Source: JAJFHI01 sp050633705 (lineage in GTDB: Bacteria > Pseudomonadota > Alphaproteobacteria > Rhizobiales > Hyphomicrobiaceae). Taken from it: a stretch of DNA of 64,000 bases. The notes beneath the pieces are model-generated. The model saw only the letters and a program-made list of their open reading frames with translations, did no database searches and was not told where the DNA came from. Positions 18,118 to 27,260 of this stretch are shown piece after piece. Location: the NCBI GenBank assembly GCA_050633705.1, contig JBOEGZ010000017.1, forward strand, positions 1 to 64,000, given 5' to 3'. The position numbers and the translations under genes are program-made. The first letter of the stretch is position 1; the number at the start of each line of letters is the position of its first letter.

Positions 18118-18825
18118 TTAGAAGAAACGCTCGTGAACAAAAACAGTGTCGCCGGGGCGAATGACATAGTCGGATGCAGTTTCGATTTGCTCGACCACAC
18201 CATTGATCCGCCGTGTTATTCGAAAACTCCGATTGCTTGCGCGTTCGGTGTAGCCACCACCTATGGCAACGGCTGTTTCAACGGTCATGCCTGAGACATA
18301 AGGATATTGCCCCGCACTTTGCACCTGGCCGAGGACGAAGAATGGTCGATATTGCTGAATATCAACGGTCACATGTGGATCGCGGACATACTCGCGTCCA
18401 AGGAGGCTGCGAATTGATCCTTGGACTTGACGCGGTGTTCTGGCGCGGGCCCGGATCGAGCCGATGAGTGGAACGGTGATTTTGCCATCATGACCCACTG
18501 TATAAAGGCGCGATAGATTGGGTTGTCCGTAGACAAAGATGCGCAGTTGATCGCCGGAATCGAGCAGATAAGGACCCTCAGCATCCGCGACAGCTTGGGG
18601 CCCGCGGGGGATTTCAGTCGCAATGAATGTCCCATCACCCCAGTCCTTGATGCTGGCATCATGGACAACGGAGTCCCGGGGTTCGTGATAGCCTGGTTCG
18701 TAAACAATTGTCGTCCACTCGCCAGAGTGACTTGGACGTTTTGGGCCGAAGATGGCCTGGCGGCTTGCACACCCGGTAAGAGTGAACACCGCAATTGTTA
18801 TCGTAATCAGAATGCGCACTGACAT
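18118..18825 (-). CDS. Polysaccharide export lipoprotein (Wza-like)
   Basis: A 235-aa outer-membrane polysaccharide export protein. The signal peptide ends in the lipobox LTGC, so Cys is lipidated. The Poly_export domain begins YLLDSGDQLRIFVYGQPNLSR and carries VGHDGKITVPLIGSIRARARTP, followed by a SLBB-like repeat (FFVLGQVQSAGQYPYVSGMTV). The end PGDTVFVHERFF is usual. GAGGA 8 nt before the ATG at 18825 fixes the start. The protein is shorter than E. coli Wza (about 380 aa), as in many rhizobial homologs. It is divergent from the Wzz/ExoP-like gene across 158 bp, and together they would form the export channel and its inner-membrane partner. Confidence 0.92.
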   Translation of the reverse strand: MSVRILITITIAVFTLTGCASRQAIFGPKRPSHSGEWTTIVYEPGYHEPRDSVVHDASIKDWGDGTFIATEIPRGPQAVADAEGPYLLDSGDQLRIFVYGQPNLSRLYTVGHDGKITVPLIGSIRARARTPRQVQGSIRSLLGREYVRDPHVTVDIQQYRPFFVLGQVQSAGQYPYVSGMTVETAVAIGGGYTERASNRSFRITRRINGVVEQIETASDYVIRPGDTVFVHERFF

Positions 18826-18983
18826 TACACAGATCCTCAAGAAACACGTTTGATCGTGCCTATTGAACCTGCTGAAAGTTAAAAAATACTGAGGACGTGT
18901 TTTTTTTTGAAACAATTAAGACATTCATAACCGGCGACCGTTTTAATTCGAGACAAGAATTTAGATCTCAATTGAGCGGTGCA

Positions 18984-21242
18984 ATGCGCAATACACATCA
19001 AGCCAACCCTGACGATATCGACATGACATCCGTTTTTGGCCGGGTTCGTCGGAGCTTGCCAAAGCTTGTGATTTCCAGCCTGGTCGTTGGAACTTTAACG
19101 TTTGTTGTGCTGTCGATGGTGGCACCTCAATTTACGTCGCAAGCTGAGATCAAGGTGACGGCGAAGAAGACGCCGAGCCCGCAAAGCGGTCCCAATAGTT
19201 CAGGTGGCAACAACGAAGCGCTGAGCATTCAAATTGATAAGCAGGCCGTAAATACGCACGTGCGTGGCATGAAATCACGCGACCTTGTTGAAAAAATTGC
19301 CAAGAAATTCAACTTGGAGCAAAACAAAGAGTTCAACAGCGCGCTGGGTGCCAATGATACGTTAGGGGCCATCCTTCGCCAGGTTGGCATCGGTGGTCCA
19401 AATCCCTCGCAAAGTACAAAAGATCGCGTGCAAGAAGCTTTTTATGAAAGGTTGAATGTTTATTCTCCGCGTGAAAGTCGTGCGATTGCGGTCCAGTTTT
19501 CATCTTCTGATCCAGTGCTGGCGGCAGAAATTGCTAATGCTGTTGTGAACGGGTATCGCGCGCAGTTGGCAAAGCAGGACAGTACTGAGGCCAAGGTTGT
19601 CAAAGATACGTTGTTGCCACAAATCGAAAAACTTCGGGAAGAATACAAGCAGGCCGAACGTGCGGTACGTGAAGCGCGCATCAAGACTGATACAACCGGG
19701 CAAGGGGATCAGCAGACAACGGCAATCGAGCGCCAGTTGGCGGAACTGAATTTAGAACTTACGCGGGCACGGGCGGCGCGCAACGAGGCGGAAGTTCGCG
19801 CCAAAACGGCCCGTGAACTGGTAAGAAGTGGAAGTGGCGAGGCCAACGCGGATGTTTTGCGGTCTCCACTGATCCAGACATTGTCCGACCAACGTGTTGG
19901 CTTGGAACGTCAAAAAGCCCAGCTTTCGATCTCTTTGTTACCGGCGCATCCAAACATGCGGCGCGTGAATGCCGAACTTAGAGGTCTAAAAAGGCAGTTG
20001 AATGCCGAGATCAGAAAAGTAGTCATCAGCCTTGAGAAAGAGGCACGAATTGCCAAGCTTAAAGAACAGTCTGTGGAACGCGATATTGCTGCGGTAAAAG
20101 TCAAAAACGTCGATACCACAACGGACCGAGTTAAGTTGCAGGAGCTGGAAGCGATTGCGCGAGCTAAAAAGGGCGAGCTTGATCGTCGCTTTGCGCAATA
20201 TGAATTGACAGTTGGGGCAAGCAGCGCAGGCGAGACATCGTTTGAATCGAAAATTGTACAAGTTGCCCGGCCGGCGAGTGTTCCCGTGTTTCCAAAAAAG
20301 GGCGCCTTAACAGGGCTTGTTACGCTGGCAACGTTCTTACTGGGGTTGGCGTGGATTGTGACGCGGGCCTTGATTTCAGGTGCACGCAGTGGTGCATCAG
20401 CCCACGCCGTTGGTGCAAATAGCGCTGGTAATTACAACGAAGAAAGAGAACCGGTTTTAAGTGGTGCACACCAGCACCGTGCCGCAACGCCTGCAGGTAT
20501 GACTGACGATGGTCCCGTTCTTTCTAGCGATGTGGATAGAGCCCAACCCGCCCCTGTTCCCGTAACGGATCGGACGACGAAGGTCGGGAGCATTGCCGGC
20601 CTGATGGCACACTTGAACACGGTCTCACCAGGTACGGGTGGATTTCGTACGTTGTTGGCTGGTGAAACAAACACAATCAATGCCGGTAGTGAAGCCGTTG
20701 ACCTCGCAATGATGTTTTCTGAGGCTGGTTCCAATACAATTCTGATTGATTGGAGTGCGGATGGTGAAGGAGCATTGCAGAAAATCGGCTTGCCGATTTC
20801 ACCTGGTATGACGGAAATTCTTAGCGGTACAGCAAATTTCGAAGACGCCATCAAGCAAGTTCCCGAAGGCAGTCTCCACGTTATTGCCTGCGGTGAGGGA
20901 CTGGAAGATCCAGCCGTTGCCCTTGATCCTGATCAACTAAACTTGGTTTTGGATGCGTTGGATGAAGCCTATGACAACATCGTCGTGGTTGGTCGATACG
21001 ATGCGGCGCGCTCTTTGTTCGAGGCAATCGAGGGTCGGTTTGATGCTGGTGTTACAGTCGGCGAGGAAAAGGGCAAAGTTGCTGTCATTCAAGATCCTCC
21101 AGGCACTTTCCTTGGCTTTGAAGTTGCTGATATTTCGCTGGTTCGATTTGAACGCGACAGCAGTGATGTAAAGTTGGCGCAACGCATTCATCGCACAACT
21201 GGTACTGCCAGCGCGACGAAAAGTGAAATTCGTCCAAGCTAA
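18984..21242 (+). CDS. Wzz/ExoP-like polysaccharide co-polymerase with degenerate kinase domain
   Basis: A 752-aa chain-length determinant protein. A first membrane helix (LVISSLVVGTLTFVVLSMV), a large periplasmic coiled-coil part with Ala/Glu/Arg-rich heptads (about residues 190-440), a second helix (GLVTLATFLLGLAWIV), and a C-terminal cytoplasmic domain of about 170 residues homologous to BY-kinases. In that domain the Walker A loop, usually GEGKST-like, reads GETNTINAGSE with no GKS/T. The A' motif is ILIDWSADGEG rather than LLIDADLR, and the Walker B strand NIVVVGRYDAA lacks the Asp. No Tyr-rich tail is present. It probably regulates chain length without ATP-dependent autophosphorylation. 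The ATG at 18984 is chosen over a GTG at 18897 because the residues before it are not family-like. Confidence 0.88.
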   Translation: MRNTHQANPDDIDMTSVFGRVRRSLPKLVISSLVVGTLTFVVLSMVAPQFTSQAEIKVTAKKTPSPQSGPNSSGGNNEALSIQIDKQAVNTHVRGMKSRDLVEKIAKKFNLEQNKEFNSALGANDTLGAILRQVGIGGPNPSQSTKDRVQEAFYERLNVYSPRESRAIAVQFSSSDPVLAAEIANAVVNGYRAQLAKQDSTEAKVVKDTLLPQIEKLREEYKQAERAVREARIKTDTTGQGDQQTTAIERQLAELNLELTRARAARNEAEVRAKTARELVRSGSGEANADVLRSPLIQTLSDQRVGLERQKAQLSISLLPAHPNMRRVNAELRGLKRQLNAEIRKVVISLEKEARIAKLKEQSVERDIAAVKVKNVDTTTDRVKLQELEAIARAKKGELDRRFAQYELTVGASSAGETSFESKIVQVARPASVPVFPKKGALTGLVTLATFLLGLAWIVTRALISGARSGASAHAVGANSAGNYNEEREPVLSGAHQHRAATPAGMTDDGPVLSSDVDRAQPAPVPVTDRTTKVGSIAGLMAHLNTVSPGTGGFRTLLAGETNTINAGSEAVDLAMMFSEAGSNTILIDWSADGEGALQKIGLPISPGMTEILSGTANFEDAIKQVPEGSLHVIACGEGLEDPAVALDPDQLNLVLDALDEAYDNIVVVGRYDAARSLFEAIEGRFDAGVTVGEEKGKVAVIQDPPGTFLGFEVADISLVRFERDSSDVKLAQRIHRTTGTASATKSEIRPS

Positions 21243-21434
21243 GAAAACTCGGCAAAAACACAGTTAATTTTTCATCAATTTGCAGGTTGGCGGCTGTCGC
21301 CATCCTGGTCGGCAAGTTTGCATACTTCTTGCAGGTCTTACCAAGCGACGTTCTATGCCTGGATTAATCCAATTATTAAGGCCTTCAATTTATACAATTT
21401 AAGTCTGTTTGGCGTCGTGAATTGAGATTTGAGT

Positions 21435-22526
21435 ATGAGCCGTTCGCTCTCAAAAGTATTTAAAACAGCGCTGTCTGCCCTGCATTATTCCGGGGTCAGT
21501 CGAGCAGTTGCGCCCTATACCAGAGGACGGGGCGTCATTTTTATGCTGCATAATGTGCACCCGGAACCTCCGCGAGACTTTGAGCCCAATCGCATATTGA
21601 AAGTCACGCCGGATTTTTTAGAAACTGTTGTGCGCCAAGTCATTGATGAAGGTTTCGATCTCCTGTCATTGGATGATATCGACGAGCGGCTCAAGGACCC
21701 CAACGACAAGAAACCATTTGCCTGTTTCACATTCGATGACGGCTACCGCGATAACCGCGACTTTGCCTATCCAATTATGAAGCGGTTCAATGTGCCCTTT
21801 ACGGTGTATGTTCCAAGTGAGTTTCCAGACGGCAAGGGAAACTTATGGTGGTTTAACCTCGAAGAGGTGATCGCCAACACGTCTGAAGTCAGCGTGCAAA
21901 TGCAAAACACGCTGACGACTTTTCCGACAACCACGGTGGCAGAAAAAGAGCACGCCTTTGGTAAAATCTATTGGTGGCTGCGTACTCTACCGGAATGTCG
22001 TGCGCGGGCGGTTGTGGATGATTTAGCGACTTCTGTTGGCATCGACCCTTATCAAAAAGGTCGCGACCTCATCATGAATTGGGATGAGTTGCGAGAATTT
22101 GCCAAAGATCCATTGGTCACGATCGGTGCGCATACGCGCAATCATTTTGCTTTGGCGAAGTTACCGCGTGACAAAGCCTATGTTGAAATGTCTGAGAGTA
22201 TTTCAAGGCTAGAGGCGAAACTGGGCCTGCAGGTGCGCCATTTCAGTTATCCTTATGGGTGCCGTCAAAGTGCGGGTGCGAGGGAGTTTGAAATTGCAAA
22301 AGAGCTTGGCATGCAAACAGCCGTTACAACGCAAAAAGGTTTGCTCTTTCGCGATCATTGCAATGCCATGACCGCATTGCCTCGACTGTCATTAAACGGT
22401 GATTTTCAAAACCCGAATTTTGTCAAAGTCATGTTGAGTGGGGCGCCCTTTGCACTTTGGAATATGGTCCAACGCATTGCTGGTCCATCCACGCCACCTC
22501 AGGTTCTGGAAACCACGCTCAAATGA
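21435..22526 (+). CDS. Polysaccharide deacetylase family protein (NodB-like)
   Basis: A 363-aa carbohydrate esterase family 4 protein. Motif 1 is FTFDDGYRD with the catalytic base Asp and metal Asp, motif 2 is HTRNH with both zinc-binding His, and motif 3 is FSYPYG. These enzymes remove N- or O-acetyl groups from polysaccharides. No signal peptide is evident and the N-terminus is basic and amphipathic. Position after the Wzz-like gene, same strand, suggests it modifies the exopolysaccharide or its precursor. A TTG six bases upstream of the ATG is not needed. Confidence 0.9.
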   Translation: MSRSLSKVFKTALSALHYSGVSRAVAPYTRGRGVIFMLHNVHPEPPRDFEPNRILKVTPDFLETVVRQVIDEGFDLLSLDDIDERLKDPNDKKPFACFTFDDGYRDNRDFAYPIMKRFNVPFTVYVPSEFPDGKGNLWWFNLEEVIANTSEVSVQMQNTLTTFPTTTVAEKEHAFGKIYWWLRTLPECRARAVVDDLATSVGIDPYQKGRDLIMNWDELREFAKDPLVTIGAHTRNHFALAKLPRDKAYVEMSESISRLEAKLGLQVRHFSYPYGCRQSAGAREFEIAKELGMQTAVTTQKGLLFRDHCNAMTALPRLSLNGDFQNPNFVKVMLSGAPFALWNMVQRIAGPSTPPQVLETTLK

Positions 22527-22548
22527 ATTTTTTGGCGCGCTTATAGCG

Positions 22549-22779
22549 TCAACTGTTGTTTGCTTCAGAAGTGGTGTCTTCTTTTGACATCCAACTGATA
22601 ATCGCGGCGGCTGGCACCACCCATAGCAGACCGGCGACGACATAGTAAGCCAGCTCGACCAAGCCGTTGGCATTGTTGACCTGAAGGATGATCGCCACAA
22701 ACATTGCCAATAAGCTGTAGACAATAATCAACACCAATAAGGCGACAGTGCCGAAAAGTTTGCGGCGGCGTTGGCTCAT
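22549..22779 (-). CDS. DUF2842 small membrane protein
   Basis: A 76-aa protein with two hydrophobic segments (LFGTVALLVLIIVYSLLAMF and AYYVVAGLLWVVPAAAIISW), matching the alphaproteobacterial DUF2842 family as I remember it. A GGAAGGG site lies upstream of the ATG at 22779. The family commonly lies beside ctaA, as here, where it is divergently placed from it. Its role is unknown; an inner-membrane accessory role in respiration is a guess from context. Confidence 0.8.
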   Translation of the reverse strand: MSQRRRKLFGTVALLVLIIVYSLLAMFVAIILQVNNANGLVELAYYVVAGLLWVVPAAAIISWMSKEDTTSEANNS

Positions 22780-22933
22780 TTCAGGCGCCCTTCCATTTCT
22801 TTGGTTGGCCAGAACTTTGAAAAGTCCGGATTGCGGTTTTCTGGGTCGGTGAGCTGCGCATCTTCGGCGCATTGATCCGGTTCGATAGTCGAAGTATCAC
22901 ACCGAAGCCCGTTATTGAAAGGACGTCCGCACA

Positions 22934-24022
22934 ATGGCCGCAGACACGATACCGCCGCATGCTTCTCTTTTAGACACAGCAAAAAACCAGACAGCGATGG
23001 CGATCTGGCTGTTCTTCGTTGCGGCATTGGTGTTCGCAATGGTCATTGTCGGTGGCGCCACCCGACTGACGGATTCTGGATTGTCGATTACAGAATGGAA
23101 GCCACTGCTTGGGGCGATCCCGCCATTGACGGACGCCGATTGGGCGATAGCCTTTGAGAAGTACAAGAAAATTCCCGAGTACACACAAATCAATGAGGGC
23201 ATGTCGCTTGCCGAATTTAAGTACATTTTCTGGTGGGAATGGGCGCATCGGTTTTTGGGCCGCTTTATAGGGCTTGCTTTTGCAATTGGATTGGTTTGGT
23301 TCTGGCTCTCCGGACGGATCGTGCCAGGATACAAGGCGCGTTTGATTGGTCTCTTTTTGCTCGGTGGTCTTCAGGGATTTGTTGGATGGTATATGGTGAA
23401 GTCGGGCCTGGTCGACCGGGTTGACGTTAGTCAGTACCGCCTGGCGATGCATCTGAGTTTGGCTTTTCTAATTTTCTCCGGTCTTATTTGGGTGGGGCTG
23501 GATCTGTTGCATGGTGGCGCCGAGATTCGTGTTGCAAAGATGAGTGACGTGTCGCGTGGTCTTGTTGTGTCAGCCGCACTGTTGGTCGCGTTGATATTTG
23601 TTCAGGTAGCGCTCGGTGCATTCGTTGCCGGAACCAAGGCTGGTCTGACGTATAATACGTGGCCACTTATGGATGGCAGGTTTGTTCCAGATGGTCTTGG
23701 ACAACTGACGCCTTGGTATCTCAACGTTTTTGAAAATATCACCGCCATTCAGTTTAACCACCGCATGGCAGCCTACTTGGTTTTGGCTGTTGCCGCTGGG
23801 CATGTTGCATGGGTTTGTTTTGCCCAGCCAGGGCGTGGGGTCATGGTGTCGGCTTGGGTTGTCCTTGTCGGCGTGTTGGCACAAGCGCTTGTTGGCATTG
23901 CGACATTGCTGATGGCCGAAGGATCCATTCCAATTGGGCTTGGCTTGGCACACCAAGGCGGTGGTGCTGTGGTGATGGGACTTGCCACCTGGCATTTGCA
24001 CAGGCTTTGGCAATTGCGTTAG
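22934..24022 (+). CDS. ctaA: Heme A synthase (CtaA/COX15, type 2)
   Basis: A 362-aa inner-membrane protein with eight hydrophobic segments. It has the COX15-type signatures VVGGATRLTDSGLSITEWKP near residue 40 (family consensus GGxTRLTxSGLS), FWWEWAHRFLGR with the heme-ligand His, YRLAMHLSLAF and FNHRMAAYL, and LAHQGGGAVV near the end. It oxidises the C8 methyl of heme O to a formyl group to give heme A for aa3-type cytochrome oxidase. The presence of GxVxxxRxDVSQYRL-like residues and the Hyphomicrobiales-like gene order support the assignment. The coding frame is intact. Confidence 0.95.
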   Translation: MAADTIPPHASLLDTAKNQTAMAIWLFFVAALVFAMVIVGGATRLTDSGLSITEWKPLLGAIPPLTDADWAIAFEKYKKIPEYTQINEGMSLAEFKYIFWWEWAHRFLGRFIGLAFAIGLVWFWLSGRIVPGYKARLIGLFLLGGLQGFVGWYMVKSGLVDRVDVSQYRLAMHLSLAFLIFSGLIWVGLDLLHGGAEIRVAKMSDVSRGLVVSAALLVALIFVQVALGAFVAGTKAGLTYNTWPLMDGRFVPDGLGQLTPWYLNVFENITAIQFNHRMAAYLVLAVAAGHVAWVCFAQPGRGVMVSAWVVLVGVLAQALVGIATLLMAEGSIPIGLGLAHQGGGAVVMGLATWHLHRLWQLR

Positions 24023-24074
24023 GTCAGTGAGATCAGCTTAGTTCTGTCAAGTTGCGACCAACGTTGATTTAAGG

Positions 24075-24998
24075 TCAGTTGGCCAGCATGAGCTTCAAGT
24101 TTTGAACGGCTGCTCCCGCGGCGCCTTTGCCAAGGTTATCCAACCGCGCGACCAAAACACATTGATGTTCGGCATCGTTGCCAAATGCATAGATCTCCAT
24201 GCCATCCGTGCCTTCTGCCGGATCGACAGGCAAAGTTGTCGGTTTGTCGGCAACAAAGCGCACGGCACTGTCGTCGGCTGCATAATAGGCTTTAAACAAC
24301 TCTTGGATATCTGAAAGCGATGGCGGTGTTGCCAAAATACCAAGTTGGATTGGGATACTCACCAACATGCCCTGAGCGAAATTGCCGACCGACGGTACGA
24401 AAATCGGCGCCCGTTCAAGTTTGGAATGCGTAATGATTTCCGGCAAGTGCTTGTGCGATAAGCTGAGGCCGTAAAGAAAAAATGACGCTGCGCTGTCACT
24501 TTCAAATTCAGCGATCATGGATTTGCCACCGCCGGTATAACCGCTGACGGCGTTGATCGTTAAAGGAAAGTCTGGTGGAATCCAGCCGCTCTCCATAATC
24601 GGACGCAACAACGAAATTGCCCCGGTGGAATAACAACCGGGATTAGCAACGCGCTGGGCGTTGGCAATCGTTTTGGCATGACCTGGCACGAGTTCAGGAA
24701 AACCATAAACCCAACCATCGGCGGTGCGATGTGCCGTTGAAGCATCAATGATGCGCGGGGCTTTCGTACCCAAAGCGTCAGCGAGGACGACAGCCTCACG
24801 TGCGGCATCATCAGGCAAGCACAAGATGGAAACGTCAGCCTCTCGCATCAGTGCTTGACGGGCGTCAGCATCTTTACGCTTTTCAGGATCGATGCTGAGG
24901 ACGGTGATATCCGGAATGTCGGCCAGCCGGTCGCGAATTTGCAGTCCCGTTGTGCCAGCTTCACCGTCGATAAAAATTTTATGGGTGTCTTGGGTCAT
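24075..24998 (-). CDS. argC: N-acetyl-gamma-glutamyl-phosphate reductase (type 2)
   Basis: A 307-aa ArgC of the shorter type 2 class. It carries out the NADPH-dependent reduction of N-acetylglutamyl phosphate to the semialdehyde in arginine synthesis. FIDGEAGTTGLQI is the dinucleotide loop, NPGCYSTGAI holds the catalytic Cys, and GYTGGGK and SLSHKHLPEI are family motifs, the latter containing a catalytic His. Its ATG overlaps the stop of the TerC-like gene (ATGA at 24995-24998), so translation is coupled. The rplM-rpsI-...-argC order is common in the Hyphomicrobiales. Confidence 0.95.
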   Translation of the reverse strand: MTQDTHKIFIDGEAGTTGLQIRDRLADIPDITVLSIDPEKRKDADARQALMREADVSILCLPDDAAREAVVLADALGTKAPRIIDASTAHRTADGWVYGFPELVPGHAKTIANAQRVANPGCYSTGAISLLRPIMESGWIPPDFPLTINAVSGYTGGGKSMIAEFESDSAASFFLYGLSLSHKHLPEIITHSKLERAPIFVPSVGNFAQGMLVSIPIQLGILATPPSLSDIQELFKAYYAADDSAVRFVADKPTTLPVDPAEGTDGMEIYAFGNDAEHQCVLVARLDNLGKGAAGAAVQNLKLMLAN

Positions 24999-25696
24999 GA
25001 TGGTTTTATTACCCCGACCATCCATTGCCACAGTCCATCGCAACCGACCTTCTGGAACTCACATGCGACTTCCGCAGTGCCGCGATAAATCATATCGAGC
25101 GCGACATAGAGAATAATAAACAAGCCGATCCATGTGATCCAAGGATACTTGACCAAGAGTTTTGCGATGTAGGTTGAGGCAACAGCCATCAAGATGATCG
25201 CCACAGCAAGACCGAGCACGAGAACGAGCGTTTCGCCTTTGGCAGCTCCTGCAACAGCCAACACGTTGTCCAAAGACATCGACACGTCGGCGACCACGAT
25301 TTGTCCAACGGCTGGCCAAAAGGCGACAGATGCTGCGCCAGCAGAGGCGCCGACCACGGCGGCATCTGATCCAGATAACCCCGCTTCGGCTTGTTCTAAT
25401 TCTGAGAGGTGATCGTCTTTGAGCTGGCGGTACATTTTCCAGCAAACCCACAGCAACAGAATGCCACCAGCGAGTGTTAGGCCGACTATGGCAAGCAGTT
25501 GGTTGGTGATGGATGCAAACAGAATGCGCAACACAACAGCACCGGCAATGCCCCAAAAAATAACTTTTTTGCGCAATTGCGGAGCCACTTGAGAAGCGGC
25601 CAATCCGACGACGATGGCGTTATCGCCGGCCAGAACAACGTCAATGACAATGATTTGCCAAAGTGCGTTCCAGTTGGTCATGAGCCAATCGAGCAT
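24995..25696 (-). CDS. TerC/YjbE family membrane protein, probable metal exporter
   Basis: A 233-aa inner-membrane protein of the TerC family (YjbE-like branch). Two homologous halves each carry an acidic membrane motif: DVVLAGDNAIVVGLAA near the N-terminus and DVSMSLDNVLAVAGAA in the second half. The Asp-Asn pairs likely bind metal. Between them is a charged cytoplasmic loop (KDDHLSELEQAEAG). Relatives export Mn2+ or load metal into secreted enzymes. GGGAAA precedes the ATG at 25696; an ATG at 25708 is an alternative. It is translationally coupled to argC downstream. Confidence 0.85.
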   Translation of the reverse strand: MLDWLMTNWNALWQIIVIDVVLAGDNAIVVGLAASQVAPQLRKKVIFWGIAGAVVLRILFASITNQLLAIVGLTLAGGILLLWVCWKMYRQLKDDHLSELEQAEAGLSGSDAAVVGASAGAASVAFWPAVGQIVVADVSMSLDNVLAVAGAAKGETLVLVLGLAVAIILMAVASTYIAKLLVKYPWITWIGLFIILYVALDMIYRGTAEVACEFQKVGCDGLWQWMVGVIKPS

Positions 25697-25855
25697 TGTG
25701 TTTCCCATCTATTGCAGTTGAAGTCTCTTGTGTCAGAACACCCCGTGCTGCCTGACTTCAAATCTGTTTCCTATTTAACGCGTCGTGGCGAAAAGGCAAA
25801 AGAGCCATTGTGAAACAAGTGTTTCAAAGCTGCGATAATCGTGACGCCTTGAATG

Positions 25856-25888
25856 AAAAAGGGCACCACGCTGTGTGATGCCCTTTTT
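25856..25888 (-). terminator. Rho-independent terminator after rpsI
   Basis: A perfect 10-bp inverted repeat, AAAAAGGGCA (25856-25865) and TGCCCTTTTT (25879-25888), with a 13-nt loop. On the minus strand it lies about 25 nt after the rpsI stop and ends in a T-run, so it should terminate the rplM-rpsI transcript before the TerC-like gene. Confidence 0.85.
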
Positions 25889-25912
25889 GCCAAAGCTTGT
25901 GACTTCTGAAAC

Positions 25913-26410
25913 TTAGCGTTTCGAGAACTGGAAGCTACGACGGGCTTTCGCGCGACCGTATTTTTTACGTTCCACAACGCGGCTATCGCGCGTCAGGAAG
26001 CCACCTTTTTTCAGGACACCGCGAAGCTCTGGTTCATAATGTGTCAGAGCCTTTGAAATGCCATGGCGAACCGCACCGGCCTGGCCTGACAAACCACCGC
26101 CAGCAACTGAAACGTTGATGTCGTATTGGTCGAGGCGGCTTGCGGCTTCAAGCGGCTGCTTCAAAAGCATCTGCAAAACCGGGCGGGCAAAGTAGACTTC
26201 GAATTCGCGCTTGTTGACAGTGATTTTGCCACTGCCTGGCTTGATCCAGACGCGTGCAACGGCGTCTTTACGTTTGCCCGTTGCATAGGCGCGGCCTTGA
26301 GCATCAAGCTTTTGTACATGAACTGGCGCTTCGTTGGCGGCGTCAGCAGGTGCTGCATCGCTGCCTTTAAGTTCACTCAGGTCACCGAGAGTCGTTGTTT
26401 CTTCACTCAT
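25913..26410 (-). CDS. rpsI: 30S ribosomal protein S9 (uS9)
   Basis: A 165-aa S9. The conserved core begins RAYATGKRKDAVARVWIKPG and includes VNKREFEVYFARP, GGGLSGQAGAVRHGISKAL and the universal basic tail ending RRSFQFSKR that reaches the ribosomal P site. The acidic N-terminal extension of about 35 residues (SEETTTLGDLSELKGSD) is common in alphaproteobacteria. It follows rplM by 5 bp. Confidence 0.97.
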   Translation of the reverse strand: MSEETTTLGDLSELKGSDAAPADAANEAPVHVQKLDAQGRAYATGKRKDAVARVWIKPGSGKITVNKREFEVYFARPVLQMLLKQPLEAASRLDQYDINVSVAGGGLSGQAGAVRHGISKALTHYEPELRGVLKKGGFLTRDSRVVERKKYGRAKARRSFQFSKR

Positions 26411-26415
26411 AGGAC

Positions 26416-26877
26416 TTAGACCCTCACATTCTTGGAATTAAGTTTGCCGATATCGAGCGGCTCAGGGTTCTGCGCCTCATGGGGATGTTCTGCACCTGGG
26501 TAAACGCGCAGGTTGCCCATGATTTTGCGTTGCAGAGGACCGCGCGCGAGCATGCGCTCGACGGCTTTCATGACGACACGCTCTGGATGTTTGCCTTCAA
26601 GAATCTGGCGTGGCGTGCGGTCTTTGATGCCGCCGGGATAGCCGGTGTGCCAGTAGTACTTCTTGTTTTCTTTTTTGCGCCCCGTGAAGATGACTTTGTC
26701 AGCGTTGATGACGATGATGTTGTCACCGCAATCGACGTGAGGTGTGTAGTAGGGCTTGTGTTTGCCTTTGAGACGTGTGGCGATCTGAGTGGCAAGACGT
26801 CCGACCACAAGGCCGGTGGCGTCGATGATGTACCACTTTTTCTCCAACTCGGCCGGCTTGGCCACGAAGGTTTTCAT
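26416..26877 (-). CDS. rplM: 50S ribosomal protein L13 (uL13)
   Basis: A 153-aa L13, an early-assembly 23S rRNA-binding protein. Diagnostic stretches are KKWYIIDATGLVVGRLAT, NADKVIFTGRKKENK, GYPGGIKDRTPRQIL and KAVERMLARGPLQRK, then the AEHPHEAQNPEPLDI tail typical of alphaproteobacteria. The ATG at 26877 is used since MKTFVAKPAE is the usual N-terminus. It forms the standard rplM-rpsI operon. Confidence 0.97.
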   Translation of the reverse strand: MKTFVAKPAELEKKWYIIDATGLVVGRLATQIATRLKGKHKPYYTPHVDCGDNIIVINADKVIFTGRKKENKKYYWHTGYPGGIKDRTPRQILEGKHPERVVMKAVERMLARGPLQRKIMGNLRVYPGAEHPHEAQNPEPLDIGKLNSKNVRV

Positions 26878-27260
26878 GAATTCGAACTCCAGTCGCAAAT
26901 ACGGGCCGACACGGTGCCGACCCAGCAAGATGCAGTGTTGATGAGCAATTGGTGAGGGGAATATGGCCCCTGCCCAGAGGTGTCAACACTTAAGTTTGCG
27001 ACGTGGCATATTATATATAAAAAACAATGTGTTGGATATTACGGTAAAATAATACCCCATTAATGAGGGGGATTTGGAAGAATGTGTTCTCAAGTAAATG
27101 CAGCCTCAGATAAACTCGTGATTATCCGGTCGATGGGGAATGGCCGGTTCTTTTTGCCGCGACAGCGCCATCGGGCTGTGGCATCCCAGAAAGATCGGTT
27201 TGGTACATTTTTGCTACTTTAATGCGTAAGCCAGCCCTAAGTGGCAGGCGGGAGAGGCAC
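26878..27260. other. Divergent regulatory gap between rplM and the secreted-protein operon
   Basis: No gene is seen. The stretch must hold the rplM promoter (minus) and one for the operon starting at 27261. It contains an AT-rich run near 27010-27025, a near-palindrome CCCCATTAATGAGGGG (27055-27070), and a short stem CCGGTC/GGCCGG (27126-27131 with 27142-27147) followed by TTCTTTTT. The last looks like a weak terminator or attenuator on the plus strand, possibly ending a small transcript. These are visual candidates only. Confidence 0.4.

Noticed and set aside
22776..22933. Minus-strand frame whose stop overlaps the DUF2842 start (ends WPTKEMEGRLK)
   Set aside because: The end looks protein-like, but no usable start codon occurs before it runs into the ctaA gene on the other strand.
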